Source of the DNA: Rhodospirillales bacterium
GTDB taxonomy: Bacteria > Pseudomonadota > Alphaproteobacteria > Reyranellales > Reyranellaceae
Direction: 5' to 3'
NCBI GenBank assembly: GCA_009377525.1
Contig: WHTW01000024.1
Span: forward strand, 1 to 63,473
DNA length: 63,473 bases
This document shows positions 46,056-54,875 of this stretch, piece by piece. Each line of letters begins with the position of its first letter. The first letter of the stretch is position 1. The translations under genes were made by a program, and so were the position numbers. The notes below the pieces were generated by a model. It saw only the letters and a list, made by a program, of their open reading frames with translations, did no database searches and was not told the origin of the DNA.

Positions 46056-47948
46056 ATGAGTACGATGGCCGCGACGCGGCCCGCCGGCCGGAAGCGGGCG
46101 GCCGGCTTGACGCTGGCGGCGCTCGGCGTGGTGTTCGGCGACATCGGGACCAGCCCGCTCTACACCGTCCAGACCTGCTTCAGCGATTTCACCGGCCTCA
46201 AGCCCACGCCCGACAACGTGCTCGGCATGCTGTCGCTGATCACCTGGGCGCTGATCATCGTCGTCACGTTGAAATACGTCTTCGTGGTCATGCGTGCCGA
46301 CAACCACGGCGAGGGCGGCGTGCTGGCGCTGATGGCGCTGGTGTCGCGCGAGCCCGGCATCTCGGCGCGCCGTCGCAACGTCTACGTGATCCTGGGCATG
46401 CTGGGGGCGGCGCTGTTCTACGGCGACTGCCTGCTGACACCCGCCATCTCCGTGCTGAGCGCCGTCGAGGGCCTGAACGTGGCCACGCCCGCCTTCGAGC
46501 CGGTGATCCTGCCGATCGCCATGGTCGTGCTGATCGGCCTGTTCGCCATGCAGCACTTCGGCACCGGCGGCATCGGCCATCTGTTCGGGCCGATCATGCT
46601 GATCTGGTTCGCCATCCTGTTCCTGCTGGGCGTGCGCCAGATCGTGCAGCAGCCCGAGGTGCTGATGGCGCTGTCGCCGCGCCATGCCTTCGTCTTCGCC
46701 ATGCACCACAAGACCGGCGCCTTCGTGGCGCTGGGCGCGGTGACGTTGGCCCTCACCGGTGCCGAGGCGCTCTATGCCGACATCGGCCATTTCGGCCGCA
46801 ATCCGATCCGCGCCGCCTGGCTGATCGTGGCGTTCCCCGCCCTGCTCGCCAACTACTACGGCCAGGGCGCGCTCCTGCTGGCCGATCCCGTCGCCGCCTC
46901 CAACCCGTTCTTCCGGCTGGCGCCGGACTGGGCGCTCTATCCCCTGGTCGTGGTCGCCACCGTGGCGACGGTGATCGCCTCGCAGGCGACGATCTCGGGC
47001 GCCTTCTCGATGGCCCAGCAGGCGACCTTGCTGGGACTGAGCCCGCGCGCGCACATCCTTCACACCTCGCCCAGCAAGTTCGGCCAGATCTACGTGCCGG
47101 CCGTGAACTGGCTGCAGCTGGCGGGCGTGCTGGGCGTCGTGCTGACCTTCAAGACCGGCCCTGACATCGCCTCGGCCTACGGCATTGCCGTGACCGGCAC
47201 CATGCTGATCACCACCGTGCTGGTGCTGACGCTCGCCGTGCGCGGCTGGAAGTGGCCGCGGCTGCTTGTCGTGCCGCTCTTCATTCTGCTGCTCGCCGTC
47301 GACGGCGCCCTATTCTCGGCCAACATGCTGAAGTTCGTCGAGGGTGGCTGGGTGCCTCTCGTCATCGCCACCGTGCTCTTCATCGGCATGTGGACCTGGC
47401 ATCGCGGCCGTCACGCCGTGGCGCTGCGCGAGCACGAACAGGCCGTGCCGATCGACACGCTGCTCGCCACCATCGGCGCGGATTCGCTGTATCGCCCGGC
47501 GGGCACGGCGATCTATCTCACGACCTTTTCCGATACAGCCTCCAGCAGCCTCATGCAGAACCTGCGGTACAACGGCGTGCTGCATCAGCACGTCGTGCTG
47601 CTGACCGTCCACCTCCTGGACGAACCCTTCGTCTCGCCGGAGGAGCGCCTCAGGGTGCGTGAGTTGGGCAGCGGCCTGCACCGCGCCGTGCTGTGCTACG
47701 GCTTCATGGAGAAGCCCGACGTCGGCCACGACGTCGCCGGCCTGGAGAAGCTCGGCATCCCGGTCGATCCCGTGCACACGTCGTTTTTCATCGGCCACAA
47801 CAACGTCGTGAGCGGCGAGCATCCCCTGTTGCCGAGCTGGCAACGCCGTCTGTTCTTCATGCTGAGCCGGTTTGCCGCCAGCCCCACCGACTTTTTAGGG
47901 CTGCCGTCCAACCGCACCGTCGAGCTGGGCAGTCGGATCGAGGTTTGA
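46056..47948 (+). CDS. kup: Kup-type low-affinity potassium transporter
   Basis: A 630-residue transporter with about 12 helices: LAALGVVFGDIGTSPLYTVQ, RADNHGEGGVLALMAL, LFYGDCLLTPAISVLSAVEG and ALTGAEALYADIGHFG, then a cytosolic C-terminal domain of about 160 residues. Kup proteins import potassium with protons. It is divergent from the Kdp operon, so a constitutive and an inducible potassium uptake system lie side by side. Confidence 0.95.
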   Translation: MSTMAATRPAGRKRAAGLTLAALGVVFGDIGTSPLYTVQTCFSDFTGLKPTPDNVLGMLSLITWALIIVVTLKYVFVVMRADNHGEGGVLALMALVSREPGISARRRNVYVILGMLGAALFYGDCLLTPAISVLSAVEGLNVATPAFEPVILPIAMVVLIGLFAMQHFGTGGIGHLFGPIMLIWFAILFLLGVRQIVQQPEVLMALSPRHAFVFAMHHKTGAFVALGAVTLALTGAEALYADIGHFGRNPIRAAWLIVAFPALLANYYGQGALLLADPVAASNPFFRLAPDWALYPLVVVATVATVIASQATISGAFSMAQQATLLGLSPRAHILHTSPSKFGQIYVPAVNWLQLAGVLGVVLTFKTGPDIASAYGIAVTGTMLITTVLVLTLAVRGWKWPRLLVVPLFILLLAVDGALFSANMLKFVEGGWVPLVIATVLFIGMWTWHRGRHAVALREHEQAVPIDTLLATIGADSLYRPAGTAIYLTTFSDTASSSLMQNLRYNGVLHQHVVLLTVHLLDEPFVSPEERLRVRELGSGLHRAVLCYGFMEKPDVGHDVAGLEKLGIPVDPVHTSFFIGHNNVVSGEHPLLPSWQRRLFFMLSRFAASPTDFLGLPSNRTVELGSRIEV

Positions 47949-47971
47949 TCTCTGTCCTCTTCCTTCGTGTT

Positions 47972-48006
47972 CCTCGCCCCCGCTAGGGCCCCCCAAGGGG
48001 GAGAGG
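47972..48006. repeat. C/G-rich hairpin after kup
   Basis: CCTCGCCCCC at 47972-47981 pairs with GGGGGAGAGG at 47997-48006 (one mismatch). It lies between the convergent kup and VOC genes and resembles the longer hairpin at 54795-54844 (GTTCCTC, CTAG, GGGAGAGGA in both). It is possibly a bidirectional terminator or REP-like unit. Confidence 0.5.
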
Positions 48007-48028
48007 AGAATGAAACACCAGAGCCGCC

Positions 48029-48382
48029 TCACCACTCCGCGCAGCCGAAGCGCAGCAGGTTGCCGTGCGGGTCGTGGATGTAGAACTCCTTCATGTTCCA
48101 CGGCCTCACCTCGAACGGCGAGAGCCGGGGTACGCCGCGCCGCTTGAACTCCTCGTACAGCGCCGGTACCTGGCCGCCGCGGATGTAGCATGACGTGTTT
48201 TCGGGGAACTGCCGCTCGGCGGTCTTCCAGAAGTGGATCTCCATGTCATCGCGCGTGGCGATGAGATAGTCGCCATCGGCGTAGTCGCTCACAAAGCCAA
48301 GCCAGCCGACATAGAAGTCGCGCGTTTCCGCAGTATCGAGCGAGGCCAGCACGGGAATGCAGCGGGCGAAGTCGACGCTCAT
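48029..48382 (-). CDS. VOC-superfamily (glyoxalase/bleomycin-resistance-like) protein
   Basis: A 117-residue protein of beta-alpha-beta-beta-beta pattern: CIPVLASLDTAETRDFYVGW with GF, DYLIATRDDMEIHFWK, CYIRGG and FYIHDPHGNLLRFGC. The pattern matches bleomycin-resistance-type proteins, which sequester or modify small molecules. The real substrate is unknown. ATG 48382 overlaps the stop of the upstream gene (ATGA), so it is the third gene of a coupled operon. Confidence 0.85.
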   Translation of the reverse strand: MSVDFARCIPVLASLDTAETRDFYVGWLGFVSDYADGDYLIATRDDMEIHFWKTAERQFPENTSCYIRGGQVPALYEEFKRRGVPRLSPFEVRPWNMKEFYIHDPHGNLLRFGCAEW

Positions 48383-48627
48383 GCGTCGAACGACGTCAAC
48401 GTGATCGCTTCGCTCGACGGCGGCTGGAGTCCGCGCGACAGAAGATCGGCCAGCCGGGCGAAGATGCGGCCAGCTTCGATGCAGCCGACATCCTGCGCCA
48501 CCGCTTCGGCGGTGATGTTGAGCAGGGCGTTGCCGGCGAGGTCGCGGCATTCGGCCGGCAGCTCATCGACGGCATCGGCGATGAGCTGCATGGCGCGCTG
48601 CAGGTTGGCCACCCGATCGGCGCTCAA
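48379..48627 (-). CDS. Small helical protein of unknown function
   Basis: An 82-residue protein starting at TTG 48627: LSADRVANLQRAMQLIADAV then DELPAECRDLAGNALLNITA. It is all-alpha by composition, without a signal or known domain. The TTG overlaps the upstream stop (TTGA), and its own stop overlaps the VOC gene start (ATGA). This double coupling is the main evidence that it is a real gene. Confidence 0.6.
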   Translation of the reverse strand: MSADRVANLQRAMQLIADAVDELPAECRDLAGNALLNITAEAVAQDVGCIEAGRIFARLADLLSRGLQPPSSEAITLTSFDA

Positions 48628-49130
48628 TTGAGTCTCCCGCCCGCATCGCCGGCCGGCGGCGCCAGCGGCAGGCCCGCACTCGCCAGCGCGACGGAGAAGG
48701 CTTTCAGCCGCACTGCCGCCACCCGCGAGGCCGTCGGTGCCATCATGATGTCGAGCGAGGCGAGCAACGGCCCGTCGAAGTCGCCCTGCGCCAGGCCGCA
48801 CAACGCCACCAGTGTCGCCTCGTCGCGGCTGACGCTCGAGCAGTCTGGACGATGGATCTCCATCGCCCGACGTGTACCGAACAGGAAGGCGTCCATGGCG
48901 ATGGCAAAATCCGGCAGCACCTCCAGCACGCCTGCCATCTTGAATCCTTTGTGCAGCACCGAGCCCTCCGACGGCAGCGCGCGGTCCTGCTGCCATTGGC
49001 GCAGCGCCCACAGCACGAAGCGCTCGCTGATGGGCAGGCCGCAGGCGCAGTTCGGCCGGCCGCAGCCCGTGCGCGGGTCGCCGTTCTTGGTCTCGAGGGG
49101 GTTAACCCTTTGTTCCGCCGTGCTTTCCAT
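48624..49130 (-). CDS. Conserved hypothetical protein with N-terminal Cys cluster
   Basis: A 168-residue protein. Residues about 20-50 read RTGCGRPNCACGLPISERFV, a Cys cluster that could bind a metal, followed by a helical part (LWALRQWQQD, LEVLPDFAIAMDAFLFGTRR). No family name is known to me. It is the first gene of the three-gene coupled unit, divergent from hemP with a Fur-like box between them, so iron control is possible. Confidence 0.65.
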   Translation of the reverse strand: MESTAEQRVNPLETKNGDPRTGCGRPNCACGLPISERFVLWALRQWQQDRALPSEGSVLHKGFKMAGVLEVLPDFAIAMDAFLFGTRRAMEIHRPDCSSVSRDEATLVALCGLAQGDFDGPLLASLDIMMAPTASRVAAVRLKAFSVALASAGLPLAPPAGDAGGRLN

Positions 49131-49179
49131 GGCTCACCGAAGGTTGAAGGCGGTTGACAGAAGAGCCGACTCTATGCGA

Positions 49180-49196
49180 TTGAGAGTCGTTCGCAA
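49180..49196. promoter_or_regulatory. Fur-like box between hemP and the hypothetical operon
   Basis: TTGAGAGTCGTTCGCAA resembles a Fur box (TTGAGAATCATTCTCAA) at 13 of 17 positions, with TTGnGA and TCnCAA half-sites. It lies 26 bp before the hemP ATG and 50 bp from the divergent ATG at 49130. Iron repression of haem uptake fits its position, though another iron regulator could use it. Confidence 0.5.
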
Positions 49197-49221
49197 GTCA
49201 AAAAAGGGAACAGCACAGCCC

Positions 49222-49422
49222 ATGAGCCAACCACCGCGTGCGCAGCGGCCGGACGATGTCGGGGGAGAGACGTCCGACGCTGCGTCAGCTTTGCCCATGG
49301 CTGACGGACTGGTCGACAGCGTCACGCTGATGAAGGGCCGGCGCGAACTGATCATCCGGCACGGCGCCGACACCTATCGTCTCAGGATCACCGCTTCCAA
49401 CAAGCTGATCCTCACGAAGTAG
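49222..49422 (+). CDS. hemP: HemP hemin uptake protein
   Basis: A 66-residue protein with an unstructured N-terminus and the HemP core LVDSVTLMKGRRELIIRHGA then DTYRLRITASNKLILTK. HemP-type proteins promote expression of haem receptors in several Proteobacteria. It is followed by the TonB-dependent receptor 107 bp downstream, as is usual. Confidence 0.9.
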   Translation: MSQPPRAQRPDDVGGETSDAASALPMADGLVDSVTLMKGRRELIIRHGADTYRLRITASNKLILTK

Positions 49423-49529
49423 TACGTACCCCGGAAAGCCATCCCTTTCCGGTCAAACTGCCCAGCCAGCCGATCCCGTCGGGGATCCTAAGCCAGCCAG
49501 GCGTCCTTTTTTTGGGGGACCCACTGGCC

Positions 49530-51854
49530 ATGAAGACCAGGCGACTTTTCTATCTCTTGCTGGCGAGTACCGCGATCGGGGGGACGATCGCTCTACCGAC
49601 TTTCGCCCAGACACCGACGGCCCAGACGCCCGTAGCGCCTCCGGCACCAGCGACACCCGACGCCACCGGCAACACCAGCCCGCCACCGCCGGCCGCGCAA
49701 TGGCCCGGCACCACCACCACGCCCGTCACGACCCCCGGCCAACCGGTGCCGACGCAGCTCGACGCCGTGACCACGGCGGCAACGCGCACACGCCGCCCGC
49801 TCTACGACGTGCCGGCGACCGTCTCGGTGATCACCACCGAGGATATCGACCGCGAGAACATGCAGGACATCCGTGACCTGGTGCGCAACGAACCCGGCGT
49901 CACCGTCGCCAGCAATCCGTTCCGCGCCGGCTACCAGAACTTTCTCATTCGCGGCATCGGCGGCAACCGCGTGCTGCTGATGGTCGACGGCATGCGCATG
50001 CCCGACTTTCCCGATTCCAACCAGGGTGCCGGCACCTATACGCGCGAGCAGCCCGACCTCGAGGACATCAAGCGGGTCGAGATCATCCGCGGCCCGGCCT
50101 CGGCGCTCTACGGATCGGATGCGCTGGGCGGCGTGGTCGCCTACACGACCAAGGATCCCGGCGACTACATGATCGGCGACAAGAACGTCTACGCCAGCAT
50201 CAAGGGCGCCTACTCGAGCGCCAACCAGCAGTTCGCCGAGACCTTCACCGGCGCGGTGAAGCAGGGCAACGTCGAGTTCCTCGGCATCTACACCCGCCGC
50301 GACGGCCAGGAATTCTACCCGGCGCAGTCCTCGCTCTCGCCCAACCCGACCAACTGGTACTCCAACGACTTCCTCGCCAAGCTGGTCATCCGGCCGACCG
50401 ACGTCGACACCATCCGCATCACCGGCGGCTACACCCAGGGCCAGCAGAGCACGCAGATGCTGTCCGGCGTCGGCGTCTTCCCCAGCCTGTTCGCGCGCAT
50501 CTACGACGAATGGGGCCAGGACTACACCAACACCTACCGCATCAGCGGTCAGTGGGTGCACGACGCGCCGATCGGCTTCGTCGACCGCATCGACTTCCTC
50601 GCCTACTTCAACTCCGTCTACACCCAGGCCGACACCTACCAGCTTCGCGGCACGACCACCGGCGTCATTCCGACCAACGCCCGCACGTCGCAGTTCTACT
50701 ACACGCAGAACGTCGCGGGTGCCGAGCTGCAGATGAACACCGACACGCTGCTGTTCGGTGCGCGCAACATCTTCACCTACGGGCTCTCCTTCGCCTACAC
50801 GACGACGACCCGGCCGCGCGACCGCTGGCAGATCACGCTGGCGACCGGCGCGCGCACCAAGGCGGTGGCGGGCGAGACCTTCCCCAACAAGAACTTCCCC
50901 GACACCGACACCATCCAGGCCGGCGCCTACATCCAGGACGAGATCACGGCGCTGGACGGGCGGCTCACCCTGACGCCCGCGGTGCGGCTCGACTACTACA
51001 AGCTCAATCCCAATCCCGACCGCTACTTCTGGAACTCGACCGGCGTCACGCTGAATGTCGTGCCCCAGTCGAGCACCTATGTCTCGGCCTCGCCCAAGCT
51101 CGGCGTGATCTATCGTTTCTCGGACATCTATTCGAGCTACTTCCAGTACGCGACGGGCTTCCGGGCACCGCCTTACGACAACGCCAACTTCGGCTTCACC
51201 AACGCCGCCTCGTTCTACCAGATCCTGCCCAACGCCAACCTCAAGCCCGAGACGGCCAACAGCTTCGAGGTCGGCTTCCGCGGCAATTACGCCGACGGCT
51301 CGAGCTGGCAGCTCACCGGCTTCTACAATCTCTACAACAACTTCCTCGAGACGGTGGTCGTCAACCAGGTCGGCCCGATCACCCAGTTCCAATACGTCAA
51401 TCTCTCCAACGTCACGATCTGGGGCGTCGAGGCGCGCGGCGAGTACCGCTTCGCGCCGCAATGGTCGGTGCTGGGCTGGACCGCCTTCGCCCAGGGCACC
51501 GACACGCGAACCGGCCTGCCGGTCGATTCGGTCAGCCCGTGGGCGACGCAGGCGCGCGTGCGCTACGGCTCCGACGAGGGCTTCATGGCGCAGCTCATCG
51601 GCACCATGACGGCGCAGCACAACATGGTCAGCAACCCGACCTTCTTCCAGACGCCGGCCTACTTCAACCTCGACGCCACCGTCGGCTACGTCTTCAAGGA
51701 CCACTTCAAGATCAACGCCGGCGCCTTCAACATCACCAACGCCAAGTACTGGAACTCGGCCGACGTGATCGGGCTCACGGCCACCAATCCGCAGCTCGAT
51801 CTCTACGCCCAGCCCGGCCGCTATTTCGGCGTCAACCTGACGGCACGATGGTGA
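49530..51854 (+). CDS. TonB-dependent haem/haemoglobin receptor
   Basis: A 774-residue outer-membrane protein: signal (about 1-27), a Pro/Thr-rich linker (30-80), plug domain (DVPATVSVITTEDIDRENMQ, RIEIIRGPASALYGSDALGG-like block near 180) and a 22-strand barrel to a final aromatic-rich end (RYFGVNLTARW). HmuR/HutA-type receptors take up haem from haem proteins. ATG 49530 gives a proper signal peptide; 49512 is an earlier start. It overlaps the tonB start. Confidence 0.93.
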   Translation: MKTRRLFYLLLASTAIGGTIALPTFAQTPTAQTPVAPPAPATPDATGNTSPPPPAAQWPGTTTTPVTTPGQPVPTQLDAVTTAATRTRRPLYDVPATVSVITTEDIDRENMQDIRDLVRNEPGVTVASNPFRAGYQNFLIRGIGGNRVLLMVDGMRMPDFPDSNQGAGTYTREQPDLEDIKRVEIIRGPASALYGSDALGGVVAYTTKDPGDYMIGDKNVYASIKGAYSSANQQFAETFTGAVKQGNVEFLGIYTRRDGQEFYPAQSSLSPNPTNWYSNDFLAKLVIRPTDVDTIRITGGYTQGQQSTQMLSGVGVFPSLFARIYDEWGQDYTNTYRISGQWVHDAPIGFVDRIDFLAYFNSVYTQADTYQLRGTTTGVIPTNARTSQFYYTQNVAGAELQMNTDTLLFGARNIFTYGLSFAYTTTTRPRDRWQITLATGARTKAVAGETFPNKNFPDTDTIQAGAYIQDEITALDGRLTLTPAVRLDYYKLNPNPDRYFWNSTGVTLNVVPQSSTYVSASPKLGVIYRFSDIYSSYFQYATGFRAPPYDNANFGFTNAASFYQILPNANLKPETANSFEVGFRGNYADGSSWQLTGFYNLYNNFLETVVVNQVGPITQFQYVNLSNVTIWGVEARGEYRFAPQWSVLGWTAFAQGTDTRTGLPVDSVSPWATQARVRYGSDEGFMAQLIGTMTAQHNMVSNPTFFQTPAYFNLDATVGYVFKDHFKINAGAFNITNAKYWNSADVIGLTATNPQLDLYAQPGRYFGVNLTARW

Positions 51855-52768
51855 GTGCTTGCGACAGAACGACAGTCCCGGCGGCCCTCTCTGCCGAGCG
51901 ACTGCCGGCGCCATCGGTACGCGCACCCCGCGTGCCGATGGCGTTGTCGCTTGTACTGCACGGGGCCGCCGTCCTTCTTCTCTTCGCCGCCGGCGCTGCC
52001 GGCAGCATGGGCTCCGAGGAGCCCGCGCTGCTGGTCGAGCTGGCGTTCGTCGGTCCGCCGTCGGACAAGACCGATGCAAGCGAGCCGGCCAGCGACGTCG
52101 CGATCGAGCTCCCGCCCGCCGAGGAGCCGCCGCCGGTCGATCTCTCGATGCTGAAGCCGATCGAGCTCGTGCCCCCGCCTGAGCCGCCGCCCGTCGACTT
52201 CTCCGAGCTGAAGCCGATCGAGCTCGTGCCCTCGCCCGAGCCGCCGCCCGTCGACTTCTCCGAGCTGAAGCCGATCGAGCTCGTGCCCTCGCCCGAGCCG
52301 CCGCCCGTCGACTTCTCCGAACTGAAGCCGGTCGAACCACCCAAGCCGCCGGCCCCTCCCAAGCCGCAACAACCACAAAAGCGGAAGGCCGCGCCCCAAG
52401 CCACGCCGAAGGCCGCGCCGTCACAGAATTTCGGCAGCGCCGGCGCTGCCCAGCAGGCCGCTGCGGGCTTCCTGCCGACGCCGGCCGTCGTGTGGGAAGG
52501 CAAGCCACGCTATCGTCATCCGCCGACGCCACCCGTCTATCCGCCGCGTGCCATCGAGCTCAACCAGCAGGGCGAGGTCCTGGTGCGCGTACGCCTCGAT
52601 CCGGAAGGCGCGGCTGTCGAGATCGTGCTGCACCGGCCGAGCGGCTTCCACATGCTCGATCGCGCCGCCATCGCGGCGGTGCGGGGCTGGCATTTCCTGC
52701 CGGCCACGCGCGACGGCCGGCCGGTCTCGGCCTGGGTCGAGATTCCCGTGCGTTTTCATCTGCGTTAG
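51848..52768 (+). CDS. tonB: TonB energy-transducing protein
   Basis: A 306-residue protein with N-terminal anchor (about 30-52, MALSLVLHGAAVLLLFAAG), a long Pro-rich spacer and a C-terminal TonB domain (YPPRAIELNQQGEVLVRVRL, AIAAVRGWHFLPATRDGRPV). The spacer contains three to four copies of a 19-residue unit. TonB links the proton-motive force to the receptor. It starts within the receptor's end (ATGGTGA), so receptor and its private TonB are coupled. ExbBD are not in the window. Confidence 0.92.
   Translation: MVSACDRTTVPAALSAERLPAPSVRAPRVPMALSLVLHGAAVLLLFAAGAAGSMGSEEPALLVELAFVGPPSDKTDASEPASDVAIELPPAEEPPPVDLSMLKPIELVPPPEPPPVDFSELKPIELVPSPEPPPVDFSELKPIELVPSPEPPPVDFSELKPVEPPKPPAPPKPQQPQKRKAAPQATPKAAPSQNFGSAGAAQQAAAGFLPTPAVVWEGKPRYRHPPTPPVYPPRAIELNQQGEVLVRVRLDPEGAAVEIVLHRPSGFHMLDRAAIAAVRGWHFLPATRDGRPVSAWVEIPVRFHLR
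52124..52334 (+). repeat. 57-bp tandem repeat inside tonB
   Basis: Units start at 52124, 52181, 52238 and 52295 (last one partial). Units 2 and 3 are nearly identical at the DNA level; unit 1 has diverged. Each encodes EPPPVDFSELKPIELVPSP. Unequal recombination could change the TonB spacer length in 19-residue steps. Confidence 0.9.
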
Positions 52769-52791
52769 ACAAGTAGACAAAGGAGAACCCC

Positions 52792-53868
52792 ATGCTCTCG
52801 CCCTCCAATGCCGAACTCGCGACCCGCTGGAGCCGCCTGCGTGGCGAGCAGCCGACGTTGCGCATCCGCGATGCCGCCACGACGCTCGGTGTCAGCGAGG
52901 CCGAGCTGGTGGCGCTGGGAGTCGGCACCACGGCAACACCGCTTGCCGCCAACTGGCGATCGATCCTGTCGGAGATGCCGTCGGCCGGCCGCGTCATGTG
53001 CCTGACGCGCAACGAGCATTGCGTGCACGAGCGCCATGGCCGCTTCGAGGATGTGCAGGTGACCGGACCGCACGGCCTGGTGCTGGGACCCGACATCGAC
53101 CTGCGCCTGTTCCTGGGAAGCTGGAAGCACGGCTTTGCCGTGCGCGAACCCCTGAAACTCGGCAATCAGCAGGGAGAGCGGCTCAGCCTGCAGTTCTTCG
53201 ATGCGGCGGGCGAGGCGGTGCACAAGATCTACGCCACCGACGAGACCGACCGGACGGCGTTCGATGCCCTGATCGCACGCCATCGTGCCGAAGCGCCGGG
53301 CGAGCTCACCGTCACGCCCCGCGCGTCGGACACGGTCGCCCCTGAATCTGTTGGGCGTCCCGATTCGGAAATCGACGTCGAGGGATTGCGCCAGGCGTGG
53401 CGGGCGATGAAGGACACGCACGAGTTCTTCGGCATGCTGGGCAAGTTCAAGGTCGGCCGCGTCCAGGCGCTGCGGCTCGTCGGCGAGGAATTCGCCCGCG
53501 AGCTGCCGCCGCGCGTGCTGCGCTCGGCCATGGAGGCCGCCAGCGCCGACGGCACGCCGATCATGATCTTCGTCGGCAGCGGCGGCTGCATCCAGATCCA
53601 TAGCGGGCCGATCAACCGTCTGGTCGAGGTGCACGGCTGGTTCAACGTGCTCGATCCCGCCTTCAACCTGCATCTGCGCGAGGCCGGCGTGGCGCGCGTC
53701 TTCTCGGTGCGCAAGCCGACCGACGACGGCGTCGTCACCTCGATCGAGGCGTTCTGCAATCGCCACCGCAACATCCTGCTGATGTTCGGCGCGCGCAAGC
53801 CCGGCAAGCCCGAGCTGGAGCCCTGGCGCAGCATCGTGGCGCGCATCGAGAAGCAGGCGGCGGCGTGA
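52792..53868 (+). CDS. hmuS: HmuS/HemS haem-degrading or haem-carrier protein
   Basis: A 358-residue protein with the HemS repeat: first half ELATRWSRLRGEQPTLRIRD and LGSWKHGFAV, second half LRQAWRAMKDTHEFFGMLGK and HSGPINRLVEVHGWFNVLDP with LREA. HmuS takes haem after import and may release its iron. AAAGGAGAACCCC precedes ATG 52792. It lies between tonB and hmuT as in classical hmu operons. Confidence 0.93.
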   Translation: MLSPSNAELATRWSRLRGEQPTLRIRDAATTLGVSEAELVALGVGTTATPLAANWRSILSEMPSAGRVMCLTRNEHCVHERHGRFEDVQVTGPHGLVLGPDIDLRLFLGSWKHGFAVREPLKLGNQQGERLSLQFFDAAGEAVHKIYATDETDRTAFDALIARHRAEAPGELTVTPRASDTVAPESVGRPDSEIDVEGLRQAWRAMKDTHEFFGMLGKFKVGRVQALRLVGEEFARELPPRVLRSAMEAASADGTPIMIFVGSGGCIQIHSGPINRLVEVHGWFNVLDPAFNLHLREAGVARVFSVRKPTDDGVVTSIEAFCNRHRNILLMFGARKPGKPELEPWRSIVARIEKQAAA

Positions 53869-54764
53869 TGCATCGTCCGAAGATTGGTCGCCAGGGCGCC
53901 GTCATCGGTCGCCGAGGCACCGTCGCCCTTGGGCTGGCGACGCTCGCCGTCTCTCCGGCGTGGGCGCAGCAGAAGACGCCGCGCATCGTCTCGGTCGGCA
54001 GCGCGCTCACCGAGATCTTCTATGCACTCGGCGCGGAGAGCCTGCTGGTCGGCGTCGATACGACCAGCCTCTATCCGCCGCAGGCGCGCTCGCTGCCGCA
54101 GGTCGGCTACATGCGCGCCCTGTCGGCCGAGGGCGTGCTGTCGCTGAAGCCGACGCTGATCATGGCCACCACGGCCGCCGGGCCGGCCTCGACGCTCGAG
54201 CAGCTCAAGGCCACGGGCATCGAGATCACGATCCTGCCCGACCACTACGACTACGACAGCGTGATCAAGAAGATCGAGGCTGTCGGCAAGGCCACCGGCA
54301 AGACGGCGGAAGCCGATGCCCTGATCGCGCAAGGCCGTGCCGACATGAAGGCGCTGGCCGACCGCCTCGCCGGTACCCCCAGGAAGCCGCGCGTGCTGTT
54401 CCTGATGTCGATGAGCGGCGGCGCGCCGCAGGCCGCCGGCCGCGACACCGCCGCCGACGGCATCATCCGCCTGGCCGGTGGCGTCAACGCCGTCGACGGC
54501 TATGCCGGCTATCGGCCGCTGACGCCCGAGGCGGTGATCGCCTCGCGTGCCGACTACATCCTGGTGCCGCGCCAGTCGGTCGAATCGCTGGGCGGCGTCG
54601 ACAAGGTGCTCGACCAGCCGGCGATCCGCCAGACGCCGGCCGGCCGCGCCGGCAAGCTTCTGCAGTTCGACATCCTGCTGCTGCTGGGCTTCGGCCCGCG
54701 CACGCCGCAGGCCGCGACCGAACTCGCCGCGGCGCTGCATCCGGAACTGGCGAAGGCGCCTTGA
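53868..54764 (+). CDS. hmuT: HmuT periplasmic haem-binding protein
   Basis: A 298-residue ABC binding protein with a Tat-like signal (RRGTVALGLATLAVSPAWA) and the PF01497 fold: RIVSVGSALTEIFYALGAES, VGYMRALSAEGVLSLKPTLI, ILVPRQSV. A Tyr in YDYDS and others may ligate haem. ATG 53868 overlaps the hmuS stop; GTG 53865 is an alternative. It delivers haem to HmuUV. Confidence 0.92.
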   Translation: MHRPKIGRQGAVIGRRGTVALGLATLAVSPAWAQQKTPRIVSVGSALTEIFYALGAESLLVGVDTTSLYPPQARSLPQVGYMRALSAEGVLSLKPTLIMATTAAGPASTLEQLKATGIEITILPDHYDYDSVIKKIEAVGKATGKTAEADALIAQGRADMKALADRLAGTPRKPRVLFLMSMSGGAPQAAGRDTAADGIIRLAGGVNAVDGYAGYRPLTPEAVIASRADYILVPRQSVESLGGVDKVLDQPAIRQTPAGRAGKLLQFDILLLLGFGPRTPQAATELAAALHPELAKAP

Positions 54765-54794
54765 ACCTTACGAAGACACCTCTTCCTCCTCTCC

Positions 54795-54844
54795 CTCATG
54801 TTCCTCTCCCCCCAGCGAGCCCTAGCGAGGGAGAGGAACATGAG
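54795..54844. repeat. Inverted repeat between hmuT and hmuU
   Basis: CTCATGTTCCTCTCCC at 54795-54810 and its exact complement at 54829-54844 form a 16-bp stem with an 18-nt loop containing CCTAG. It lies in the only real gap of the hmu operon, so it may trim or attenuate the transcript between binding protein and permease. It is related to the hairpin at 47972-48006. Confidence 0.7.
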
Positions 54845-54875
54845 TGGCGTCCGCGCCGCCGCCTGATTGGACACC

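Noticed and set aside
52124..52334. Regular repeats that might suggest a CRISPR array
   Set aside because: They are contiguous without spacers and keep the tonB reading frame.
49593..52532. Long minus-strand open frame opposite the TonB receptor and tonB
   Set aside because: Antisense shadow; part of its apparent repeat pattern is the tonB 57-bp repeat read backwards.
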